A stretch of 64,000 nucleotides of DNA from Macrostomum hystrix (Eukaryota > Platyhelminthes > Macrostomidae). Below are positions 1-11,400 of the stretch, in pieces (the stretch's first letter is position 1; the number at the start of each line of letters is the position of its first letter). The stretch spans positions 1,039,001 to 1,103,000 of the forward strand of contig CATNEN010000030.1 of the NCBI GenBank assembly GCA_950097015.1, written 5' to 3'. The notes under the pieces were generated by a model. That model had not been told where the DNA came from. It made no database searches and saw only the letters and a list, made by a program, of their open reading frames with translations. The position numbers and the translations under genes are program-made.

Positions 1-590
1 TAGACTGTAACAACTACCTACAGCCTCACTGTAGACTGTAACTACCTACAGCCTCACTGTAGACTGTAACTACCTACAGCCTCACTGTAGACTGTAACTA
101 CCTACAGCCTCACTGTAGACTGTAACTACCTACAGCCTCACTGTAGACTGTAACTGACACTGTAACTACCTACAGCCTCACTGTAGACTGTAACTACCTA
201 CAGCCTCACTGTAGACTGTAAATACCTACAGCCTCACTGTAGTCTGTAACTACCTACAGCCTCACTGTAGTCTGTAACTATCTACAGCCTCACTGTAGGC
301 TGTAACTACCTACAGCCTCACTGTAGTCTGTAACTACCTACAGCCTCACTGTAGTCTGTAACTATCTACAGCCTCACTGTAGACTGTAACTGGGATGCTG
401 TAACTATCTACAGCCTCACTGTAGACTGTAACTACCTACAGCCTCACTGTAGTCTGTAACTACCTACAGCCTCACTGTAGTCTGTAACTATCAACAGCCT
501 CACTGTAGTCTGTAACTACCTACAGCCTCACTGTAGTCTGTAACTATCTACAGCCTCACTGTAGACTGTAACTGGGATGCTGTAACTATA
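1..590. repeat. 28-bp minisatellite with an internal hairpin
   Basis: About 20 copies of a 28-bp unit run from the window edge to about 590. Each unit contains CTACAGCCTCACTGTAG, where CTACAG and CTGTAG are reverse complements around a 5-nt loop. Some units are interrupted by a short insert containing GGGATG. The array starts about 20 nt beyond the splice donor of the NWD-type exon ending at 609, so it lies in that gene's next intron. Confidence 0.9.
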
Positions 591-608
591 TCCATGGCAC
601 TCGCTCAC

Positions 609-2933
609 CAAACGTGAGTATTTCGAAGGCAGTCTGGTCATCCATCGTGTTTTCTCGCAGGCAGATTCCGACGCCAATCTTGAATAGATTCGCCAACAGT
701 CTGGCAGTGGCCTTCCATTCGGCGACGGCGGCCGCCTTCGCGGCCGAGTCTTCGCCGACAATGTCCGGCAGGAGTGACCGAGCCGGCCTGAGAACGTGCT
801 CATTGTCGCCATCTGGGCATTCGGCGTTCTCGTCGCGGCGATACCAGACGTCCAGAATCGGGTACTGGGAGGTCAGCGGATTCCGGTGGGCCCGCAGGGT
901 GCCGCGAATCAGTTCAAAGCATCGGCTGGGCAGGCGACGCGGCAGCAGCGGCAGGCCGAACTTCTGGCCCAACAGAATCTGGGAGAAGGTGGGATATTTT
1001 AAACGATTCTGATAAACTTCCCATTAAAGGTTAACATTAGAATGACACGGGGTTATATCAAATACCCGCTGCCTACTTCACAATAGCTCCCAAACCGAAG
1101 GGCATCTAACATTGCTCTGAATAAAGTTCTTTAACGAACAAATATTATTTCAAAAATTAGAAAACTGACAATCAATCAATACAAAATAATAGACAATGAT
1201 AGCCGATAGCCGATTGGCTGAATATTTTAAGAGACAGAAAAAAGAAAGCTGTTGCATTTGAAATAACCCCGTGATCGTTCTTCTGTTAATGAAGGCCGTT
1301 CTTTATAAAGAAAGAAAATGCTCCGATTATATTACTGTCAGTAGGATTGGCATATACATCGTTGATTTGCGAAGCATATAGTTCAAAAAGGTCGTTGGTT
1401 CGAATCCTCATCTGCTTACCACTGGGACTGAGTCGTGCGATGCGAAAGCGAAGCGCCGCTTGATGTCGTGAAACAGGTCCCAGTAATCCAGCTCGTCATA
1501 GTTGACCTTCTCCAGGCCTAGCTTGATGTCCACACCCTGCATTGAGTATTTGAATCGAAATTTAATTGCCATTTGTTATTATTTCCTAATTGGGTAAAAT
1601 CTGTAGCCGAGCAAGAACTCACCCGGAACTGCAGTCCGTATGTGTTTCTAAAGTACTCGTACAGCTGCGGATAAGCCTCATTGCGCAATACCTCGCGCTC
1701 CTTTTCAAAATCTGTCGAGAAAAAATTGCGATTTTCGTGAAGTGGCCAAATCATCAGCTACCCTGACCCCCAGGTCCCCAGACCAGGTCATCAGGTCCTC
1801 AGATACTTGATCCTCACACTATTCAGCCCTACAAGTAACTCAGGCCTCACACTATTCAGTCCTACAAGTAACTCAGGCCTCACACTATTCAGTCCTACAA
1901 GTAACTCAGGCCTCACACTATTCAGCCCTACAAGTAACTCAGGCCTCACACTATTCAGCCCTACAAGTAACTCAGGCCTCACACTATTCAGCCCTACAAG
2001 TAACTGAGGCCTCACACTATTCAGCCCTACAAGTAACTGAGGCCTCACACTATTCAGCCCTACAAGTAACTCAGGCCTCACACTATTCAGCCCTACAAGT
2101 AACTCAGGCCTCACACTATTCAGCCCTACAAGTAACTGAGGCCTCACACTATTCAGCCCTACAAGTAACTGAGGCCTCACACTATTCAGTCCTACAAGTA
2201 ACTCAGGCCTCACACTATTCAGTCCTACAAGTAACTCAGGCCTCACACTATTCAGCCCTACAAGTAACTCAGGCCTCACACTATTCAGCCCTACAAGTAA
2301 CTCAGGCCTCACACTATTCAGCCCTACAAGTAACTGAGGCCTCACACTATTCAGCCCTACAAGTAACTGAGGCCTCACACTATTCAGTCCTACAAGTAAC
2401 TCAGGCCTCACACTATTCAGTCCTACAAGTAACTCAGGCCTCACACTATTCAGCCCTACAAGTAACTCAGGCCTCACACTATTCAGCCCTACAAGTAACT
2501 CAGGCCTCACACTATTCAGCCCTACAAGTAACTGAGGCCTCACACTATTCAGCCCTACAAGTAACTGAGGCCTCACACTATTCAGCCCTACAAGTAACTC
2601 AGGCCTCACACTATTCAGCCCTACAAGTAACTCAGGCCTCACACTATTCAGCCCTACAAGTAACTGAGGCCTCACACTATTCAGCCCTACAAGTAACTGA
2701 GGCCTCACACTATTCAGCCCTACAAGTAACTCAGGCCTCACACTATTCAGCCCTACAAGTAACTGAGGCCTCACACTATTCAGCCCTACAAGTAACTGAG
2801 GCCTCACCAGAGAAGGCAGAAATGACGCAGAAGGTAATGCTCCGCGGACTGACAGTCGGCAGGCTGGTCAACGGTAGGCGGCCGCTGCACAGCTGTATGA
2901 AACCGTGCTCCATGCGAGTTTGGTCCGGACCAG
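609..2933 (-). CDS. NACHT/WD-repeat (NWD1/NWD2-type) protein, N-terminal exons, partial
   Basis: Four minus-strand exons join in frame: 2933-2808, 1711-1623, 1536-1420 and 978-609 (702 nt, about 234 codons), with matching phases and GT-AG introns. The first two give SITFCVISAFSDFEKERE, then a VYP-like AYPQLYEYF stretch. This is the start of the DUF4062-like N-terminal domain found before the NACHT domain in NWD1, NWD2 and related STAND ATPases. The last exon gives LLGQKFGLPLLP, then VWYRRDEN and an RP motif, matching the later part of the same domain. The middle exon (GVDIKLGLEKVNYDELDYW) resembles nothing I recognise and replaces the usual WGV-containing segment. NACHT and WD repeats would lie left of the window. 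An in-frame ATG (MEHGF) lies in the first listed exon, but the open frame extends upstream of it, so the true start is unknown. Family assignment is by recollected motifs only. Confidence 0.6.
1815..2806. repeat. 33-bp minisatellite filling an NWD-type intron from its donor
   Basis: About 30 near-identical 33-bp units. Because 33 is divisible by 3 and the unit lacks stops, one minus-strand frame is open for 338 codons as an 11-residue repeat (RPELLVGLNSV or RPQLLVGLNSV). Variation is almost confined to two sites (CTC/CTG before AGG, and AGT/AGC). On the sense (minus) strand every unit contains GTGAGGCCTCAG, and the first copy is the actual splice donor of the exon ending at 2808. Confidence 0.9.
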
Positions 2934-3444
2934 CTTTAGACTCAGAGTGAGGGAATCGTTCTAAGACAAAAGTCGCGTTTTCTAGTTAAATTTATGTTAA
3001 TTTTTATGTATTTTCTAAAAATTTTACTATAAAAGCTAGCTGGAGCTGTTAATGTCCAACGCAGCCCTCCTCACCTCTTACCTACCTGCTCAGCTGTTGC
3101 TATGGTGACGCCGGATTGTACGCCTTCTGCCTCTCCGTCTCTTTTTAATGTGTGCGAAGTACAAGCCCGCTAAGCAGGTGAGAGAGGGAGAAGGAGAGAA
3201 AGAAACGGCTGGGTTGGGTTGCTATGGCACTGAGCACAGGCCCTAGACCTCACCGTACACTCTGGGCTGTTTCATTCTCTGTCTGTCTTTCTATGAGCGT
3301 GTAAAAATGTGACACAGATGGGCGTACACTAACCTGGACTGGCTTGCAAGAAAATTTACATTTTAATTTTTCAAAACGATTGCTTTTAATAGCTTCTACA
3401 TGTTCATTTTCAACCCATCACACTATCACCACTATCACATCACT
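2934..3444. other. Upstream flank of the NWD-type exons; no gene seen
   Basis: About 500 bp of mixed composition just 5' of the first recognised NWD-type exon. A minus-strand CAG|GTAGGT donor-like site near 3105 could end an upstream or untranslated exon, but no family-like coding sequence was found. Confidence 0.35.
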
Positions 3445-4590
3445 TCAGGTCTTAAGGTTGATCAGTCTCCCCACCTCAGATCCTCAGGTGGATCAGTCTC
3501 CCCACCTCAGATCCTCAGGTTGATCAGTCTCCCCACCTCAGATCCTCAAGTTGATCAGTCTCCCCACCTCAGATCCTTAAGTTAATCAGTCTCCCCACCT
3601 CAGATCCTCAGGTTGATCAGTCTCCCCACCTCAGATCCTTAAGTTAATCAGTCTCCCCACCTCAGATCCTCAAGTTGATCAGTCTCCCCACCTCAGATCC
3701 TCAGGTTGATCAGTCTCCCCACCTCAGATCCTTAAGTTAATCAGTCTCCCCACCTCAGATCCTCAAGTTAATCAGTCTCCCCACCTCAGATCCTCAAGTT
3801 AATCAGTCTCCCCACCTCAGATCCTCAGGTGGATCAGCCTCCCCACCTCAGATCCTCAGGTGGATCAGTCTCCCCACCTCAGATCCTCAAGTTAATCAGT
3901 CTCCCCACCTCAGATCCTCAAGTTAATCAGTCTCCCCACCTCAGATCCTCAAGTTAATCAGTCTCCCCACCTCAGATCCTCAAGTTAATCAGTCTCCCCA
4001 CCTCAGATCCTCAAGTTAATCAGTCTCCCCACCTCAGATCCTCAAGTTAATCAGTCTCCCCACCTCAGATCCTCAGGTGGATCAGCCTCCCCACCTCAGA
4101 TCCTCAGGTGGATCAGCCTCCCCACCTCAGATCCTCAAGTTAATCAGTCTCCCCACCTCAGATCCTCAGGTGGATCAGCCTCCCCACCTCAGATCCTCAG
4201 GTGGATCAGTCTCCCCACCTCAGATCCTCAGGTGGATCAGTCTCCCCACCTCAGATCCTCAGGTGGATCAGCCTCCCCACCTCAGATCCTCAGGTGGATC
4301 AGCCTCCCCACCTCAGATCCTCAAGTTAATCAGTCTCCCCACCTCAGATCCTCAGGTGGATCAGCCTCCCCACCTCAGATCCTCAGGTGGATCAGTCTCC
4401 CCACCTCAGATCCTCAGGTGGATCAGTCTCCCCACCTCAGATCCTCAGGTGGATCAGCCTCCCCACCTCAGATCCTCAGGTGGATCAGCCTCCCCACCTC
4501 AGATCCTCAGGTGGATCAGCCTCCCCACCTCAGATCCTCAGGTGGATCAGTCTCCCCACCTCAGATCCTCAGGTTGATTAGCATCCACAC
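3445..4590. repeat. 31-bp minisatellite (TCAGATCCTCAGGTGGATCA class)
   Basis: About 37 copies of a 31-bp unit containing CTCCCCACCTCAGATCCTCA followed by GGTGGATCAG, AGTTAATCAG or GGTTGATCAG. Since 31 is not a multiple of 3, the ORFs seen here cycle through three frames and are repeat artefacts. The last unit is decayed (4575-4610). The array lies between the CPS 3' end and the NWD-type exons. Confidence 0.9.
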
Positions 4591-4599
4591 CTTTAGATC

Positions 4600-5466
4600 G
4601 TCAGGCAGAATAAAAAGCCAGGAAACAATTTAGCTTTTGGAAACATACTTTGCTAAAAGCGAGTCAACTATTGTCTAGCAAAAACAACTCTTTGTTAATT
4701 TACTAAAACTAAACGGTTTTGTTTATTTAGCTCACAAATAAAACTTTCCAGATACCGAGAAGGTAAAAACCTGTTCCAGGAAAATCATATTGCCTACTTA
4801 AGTATCAGCAGTAGTATAAATGGTACATGAAATAGAGAAAAAATGACTGAGCACCAAAATATAAAATATCTGAGATTATCTGAGGTCAAGTGAAAAACTT
4901 CTGCAAGCAGCTGATCGACTAGTTAAACAGTTATTGCAGATTTTTGACCGATTATCAAAGACAAGAGCGGTTGTAAAAGGCACAGATACACAAAAACTTA
5001 CAGGTAAAAAGACATGATATAAAAATGCTTCCATCACCTGACAGGAAATTTACAATAAACGCCTGAACCAGAAAACGCAGAAAAGTTGGATAGTGCATAA
5101 TGCCTTAGTTTAATAATGATTTTTATATTGCAATAAAAACTTAAAGAGAAAACAACTAATATGGAATGCTTTCTAAGAATACCTCAATACTTCATGTTTT
5201 TCAATACATATAGGCAATTGTGAGCTAATTTCATAATTATAGATTCAATTAGAAGTTGACCTAAACTGGGTTTTACCGTTTATAGACGATATGTATCGAA
5301 AAAGTCATAAAATCTTGATAGTTCCTAGGTTAATGAAAAATTGACGTCAATTGACTAGATTTGTTTGTTAAAACTCAATTAACATATTGCAATTGTAAAT
5401 CTTCACTAGCTAATTAAAAAGCGTTGCTAACGACGCCACTCCGCCGTTGCTAGGGATGAGGGACGC
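4600..5466. other. AT-rich spacer 3' of CPS; nothing recognised
   Basis: Single-copy AT-rich DNA immediately downstream of the CPS stop codon, expected to hold the CPS 3' UTR (minus strand). No clear AATAAA close to the stop, no repeat and no coding exon were recognised. Confidence 0.4.
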
Positions 5467-8400
5467 TTAGGAGGCCGGAGCCGGCTCGGAGACGGGAGCC
5501 AGCCGGCTGCGATAATGATAGAGGCTCTCCGGCTTCACGCTGTCCAGGTGGCTCAGAGCTTCGACTAGCAGGGCGCACACCTGGGAGAAAGCGAAAAAAA
5601 ATCCCAAATTTTCCCAAAAGTATCGTAAAAATGCGGATTAAAATAATTAGTTGATTTTGAATATTAGAACTACATAAGGGGGGGAATTCCCGCCCACTGA
5701 CAATTATTTGTGCTGCGCATCTTCTGAAACAAGAATCAAGTCGCCAGCTCTTCAGACCGTCGAGATATTCAGTGGTTCTGGCCGATTTTTCCCATAAGCG
5801 CTAGTGTATTTAGTGTATTCCCAATACACGAATTTGCACTGCGCCTCAGTGCGGCCTTGCAAGGCCTTCAAAATTGATCAGCATGTCACCCGAGTGTGCC
5901 TGCATCATCTCCGTCTTCGGTGGTCACCTATCCTTTATCTAGACGGACTGCTGGACCTTCAAGGGCTACAACAGGTGGAAACAGGCCCCTATGGACACCC
6001 TGACGCGAATTTCTCCAATTTCACTGATCAAGCCTAAATATTAGGCGCAGCTCAACCACAGGACACTATCGCCTAGGCTGTCAACCAATCAGTCACTACC
6101 CAACGCTGTTATCATCCAGGCGCCAAACATTTTTCTGGGTCCCCCCAAGCTTAGTAGTTCTACTGTTCAACTCACCTGGAAGTTTGTAATCAGCGGCGTA
6201 GCCGAGTCGATTGCCGTCCGCCTAATGAGGTAGTTGTCCTGCAGGAATTTGCTGCGATTGTTCGGCAGATTAATCACCATGCTAAACACCTTGTCCTCCA
6301 CTAGTTTAGTTGCCACGGGAATGTTCCGGTCGATGTTCTGAGCGAAGGCCCAGCCGACTGGCCGGACACTGTCGATGCCGTTCTCCCGCAGCCACTGGGC
6401 CGTGGCCTCCGTGGCGTACATCTGGTAGCCGAGGTCCTTCAGCCGCTTGGCGGTTGGCAGAAATCCCGCCTGCACAGGTAGGAAGGGGACGAGTTTGCTT
6501 TGCCATGCCCTTTAGCCGCCATTTCCTCACCTGCCTTCCCTACACACACCTTTCCCTTCACCCTGCCTTCCCTACACACACCTTTCCCTTCACCCTGCCT
6601 TCCCTACACACACCTTTCCCTTCACCCTACCTTCCCTACACACACCTTTCCCTTCACCCTGCCTTCCCTACACACACCTTTCCCTTCACCCTGCCTTCCC
6701 TACACACACCTTTCCCTTCACCCTGCCTTCCCTACACACACCTTTCCCATCACCCTGCCTTCCCTACACACACCTTTCCCATCACCCTGCCTTCCCTACA
6801 CACACCTTTCCCTTCACCCTGCCTTCCCTACACACACCTTTCCCTTCACCCTGCCTTCCCTACACACACCTTTCCCCCTTCACCCTGCCTTCCCTACACA
6901 CACCTTTCCCTTCACCCTGCCTTCCCTACACACACCTTTCCCCCTTCACCCTGCCTTCCCTACACACACCTTTCCCTTCACCCTGCCTTCCCTACACACA
7001 CCTTTCCCTTCACCCTGCCTTCCCTACACACACCCTACACACACATTTCCCTTCAACATCCCTTTACCCCTCCCTTCACCCTGCCTTCCCTTTACTCTCC
7101 ACTCCCAGCATATTCAATCAGCTTGTCCAGCTAAGGACGAGTCAGTAGCTATCGGACACCAACCTGGAATTCGCGCTGCACCCCAACCAGAATGCTGGAG
7201 CCCTTTGGCGGCACCCGGAAGCCAGTGGACTGCAGGGCCTTGAGGAAGGCAGTGTACAGGTTGGAGCCGTAGCAGGCCACCTCACCGGTGCTGCTCATCT
7301 CGCAGCGAAGTAGCGGGTCGGCAGCTTTGAGTCGGGGCCAGCTGAACATGGAGGCCTACGGGAGCAGGAAAAAAACACGGACGTTATTATAATGCCTTTT
7401 TTTATTCATAAAAAGGGATTTTATATGAGAATATTAACAACGTAAACGGGGAATATTACCTTTGAAATTTCGGATTGAGTTGATTGGAGGATAGTTTACT
7501 AAAGCAATCAGGAATTATTGTGTCACAAATTGCAACCCTGTGTCTGAGATTCGAACCCCCGACCACTCCTCTGTCAGAAGTTGCTCGAACCAAAACCCTT
7601 TGGTTGAGATTCGAACTCACGACCACACCTCGTTTATAAGTTGCTCGAACCAAAACCCTTCGGCTGAGATTCGAACTCACGACCACACCTCGTTTATAAG
7701 TTGCTCGAACCAAAACCCTTCGGCTGAGATTCGAACTCCCGACCACACCTCGGTCAGAAGTTGCTCGAAGCAAAACCCTACAGCTGAGATTCGAACTCCC
7801 GACCACACCTCGGTCAGAAGTTGATCGAACCAAAACCGAACAGTTAAGATTCGAACTCCCGACCACACCTCGGGAAGTCGCTCGAACCACAGGGCTATAA
7901 GCCACCCTTCTAGGCGGCAATTATGAGATAAATTGTTAGAAATGAAAATGAGGAATTTATTGCTTGAAGCGCACCTTGATTCCAACGAAGCCAACTGGCT
8001 CACGCGGCTTGTCGAGTGTGTACAACTCCTTCTGACTGGGCTCCACGCCCAACATGACTTTGGTGGCCGTAGCGATGAAATCAGTGCCAAGAGTCTTGGA
8101 TACGAACGGGAAGGATCTTGATGCTCTTAGATTGGTCTCAATGACCAGCACCTTCTGCTCCGGGGTGACCAGGAACTGGGTGTTGAACGGCCCGGTGATG
8201 CTGAATCGCTCCGCTATGCGCTTGACAACATCGCGAATCTGAATTTTCATTTGTTTTTAACAAAATATTTTACTTCCATGCGCAAACTAAACTACTTCAA
8301 GTAGAAATATAAGCAAATTTCCTAATTTTGCTAAAAATAACCAATCAGGTTACAAACCAAGATTTTTGGGCTTAGGCTTATTGGCTGTTTCAAGAAGGAT

Positions 8401-11400
8401 TTTAAGGCGATTAATATTCAATCCGAGGCGATTTTCAAGAGATTTATTCAAGCCAGAACGTAAATTCTAAAACAAAAATTGTAGCTTACATGTAAGAAAA
8501 TTTTTTTTCTAAAGCTACTCATAGTCGTAGTATTCAAAATATAAATTCAAGAAACAACCAAAACGCACCTCGGCCTTGACAGACTCGCTGATTGTATGCG
8601 GCGGCAGCACCAGGGTGGCGTCGCCGCTGTGCACTCCGGCGTTCTCGACGTGTTCGCATAGCGCGTGAGCCACCACCTGCCCGCCGGAGGCGACAGCGTC
8701 GCATTCGACTTCGCGCGAATTCTCGATGAATTTCGTCAGCACAACCGGATGCTCGGCACTGACGGCGGCCGCTTGGCCTAGGAAGCCGCGCAGCTCCTGC
8801 GGAGCGTAGGCCACATTCATGGCCGAACCGCTCAAGATATAGGAAGGCCGGACTAGGCAGGGATAGCCAACCTGGGGTGTGGAAATCCGATAGGGCTCAA
8901 TTGTATTCAGATTTAACAACAATCCGATAACTATAGAAAAATATATATAGGAACAAAATGACTAAGTGACGACTAAGTCCGATATGTGTCGAAAAATCTG
9001 AAAAATGTGGGAAACTCGTCGGTTACTAAAGATTGTAGCCTACTTTGTGAGTTTTTTAGTCCGATATGTATCAAAAAAGCAAAAAACATGTATTCTAGTT
9101 AAAGGTCATGAACTGCTACTCAGCATTATGCTCGACTTTCATGAAAAACTAGAAAAGCTTTACCGACATTAACGGCTGCTACCCTGCTATCTAAGTGGCA
9201 TTTTATCCTATATGTATCGAAAAGTGGGAAAATATTTTTATGATACCTGCTCAGCAAACTCCAAGGCCTCGCGCTCGGAGGTGAGTGCACGCCAAGGAGC
9301 TTGGCCAACGCCGATTTCATCCAGGATACGCGAAAACTTGGCACGATCCTCGGCGTCGTCGATATTAGTCGGATGCGTGCCGAGGATTCGAACTCCGGCC
9401 TTGTGCAGAGGCAGCGCCAAAGTGTTGGGAATCTGGCCGCCGACGGACACAACGCAATTGGAAGCGGCTTCCATCTGGTAGATGTCCAGCACGCGTTCCA
9501 AGCTGAGCTCTTCAAAGTACAACCGGTCGCATTCGTCAAAGTCTGTGCTAACAGTCTCCGGATTATAATTCACAACGATGCTCTTCTTGCCCAGTTTGTT
9601 CAGGCAGCGAATAGCGCTGACGCTGCACCAGTCGAACTCCACGCTGGAGCCGATGTGATACGGGCCGCAGCCAAGCACCATGACGCCCTGCAGTGGAGAG
9701 ATATGCGCTATAAGTTAAAAATAAGCGGTCACAATAAGGTGGTGGCAATGGCCTGTTGTAGAGTTGCCTCTCTGTACTTCAACAACCGGTTGAGCGATAG
9801 TGGTTTTAGTTAGTACAACAGCATAGCGAGCCGATTTCTATGCAATATCTAGAAATTAAAACAACATTGTAAGGCTTGTAGCCTAGTGGTTAGAGCGTAG
9901 GGCTTGCGACTTGAAGGTTGGGGGTTCGATTCCTTACTCCACTGGAACAATTAGTGTGTTATTTAGCGAGACACTCGACTCTGCATTACTAAGCAGAGCA
10001 GTCTAGAGCAGTCTAACGCGTTTGCCTCTCGCACCAAGGTCCCTAAGCTCGATTCCGCGGTCAGGCCACATTAATCTGTGGCGCAGCCGCGGAGAGAAAG
10101 CTTGGTGGCTTGTCGTGCAATTTACAGCCTCCCCTTCATCAGCTGGAATAAATAAGATTAGGTGTGGCGTCCCTCCAGTCCATGGACTGAACAGCCGTAC
10201 GCAGCTTTCAGTTGCGCCGAGTAGTAGCTGCGGCTGTGCTAAATGAATCAATTATTAGCTATATAAATCACGGCATTAACAAACCTGATCCGTGAAAGTC
10301 ACGTCATGCTCAGCCGCATTGTAGGAGCAGTACAAATAGTTGGTATAGCTCGGGTACTCTGCAGCCATGGTGTCAATCTGCTTCACGTACGGCTTCAAGC
10401 CCAAACTCTGCCGGTGCAGACGAATCTCCGACTCCGGCTTGCGGAACACTTCGCCGAGCTGTTTGTCGCTGAAACCCAGCTTCTTGGCCAGGCCCCAATC
10501 CTCGTCTGTGGTCTCACCAGTGCGGCCTAGCTGTTCCAGGTCCTTCTTATAATCCACAATGCGCTTGAGTTTATACAGGAACCATTTGTCAATGTTGGTG
10601 AATCGGTGAATCTCGTCCACAGTCATGGATTCCTGCTCAAGAGCTCGGCAGATGTAGTGAATGCGGGCATTGCTTGGCACCTGCAGGCCTTCCAGCAGGT
10701 CGAAATTGTCCGGATACTGTTTGCCCATCGGCAGCTTGCTTTCAAAGCCGCCAATACTCGGGTGGGTCATGCGCAGAGCTTTCTGCAGCGACTCCTCGAA
10801 GGTTCGGCCGATGGCCATGATTTCGCCGACAGACTTCATAGCGGAGCCGATCTCCTTCGGCGTGTGATGGAAACGGTCGAGATCCCAGCTGGGAGTTGGG
10901 AAATTCATAGGGTTGGGATTATTGAAGTGAATTGTATTCTAGTGACTTTTTGATGACTTCTACAGCTAGAAAAACTATTGTACGATTTAAGTTAAGCTTG
11001 GGACATTTGGGATCGGTCACAGGAAGCACAGTTTACGAGTATGGATCGAATTGGCGATATTGCGGGAATCGGATAAGGGTGCACAGTTTACTGATCAAGT
11101 TTTGATTGGACAAGGACAGGGGTGTGTAGTTAGGGGAAACGCGCATGAAACTGGGGATCAACCAGGATGTGAAGTCATCAGCACCCCCCAAGGAGCTCAC
11201 CGCGGAATCTTAGTAGTGATGTAGTCCAGGCTAGGCTCAAAGCAGGCGGTGGTCACCTTGGTGGTGGCATTCTTGATGTCCGGCAGGCTGATGCCCAGGG
11301 CCAGCTTGGCAGCGATGAAGGCCAGCGGGTAGCCGGTGGCCTTGGAGGCCAGGGCTGAGGATCTCGACAATCTGGCGTTGATCTCGATGATGCAGTACTC

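Noticed and set aside
1..4590. Possible CRISPR-like arrays
   Set aside because: The units are contiguous without unique spacers, the genes are eukaryotic with introns, and there are no cas genes. The same applies to all arrays in the window.
9874..9945. tRNA gene candidate with A and B boxes
   Set aside because: No acceptor-stem pairing or full cloverleaf, and the head is repeated at 43988 with a shared non-tRNA tail, so it is a SINE head.
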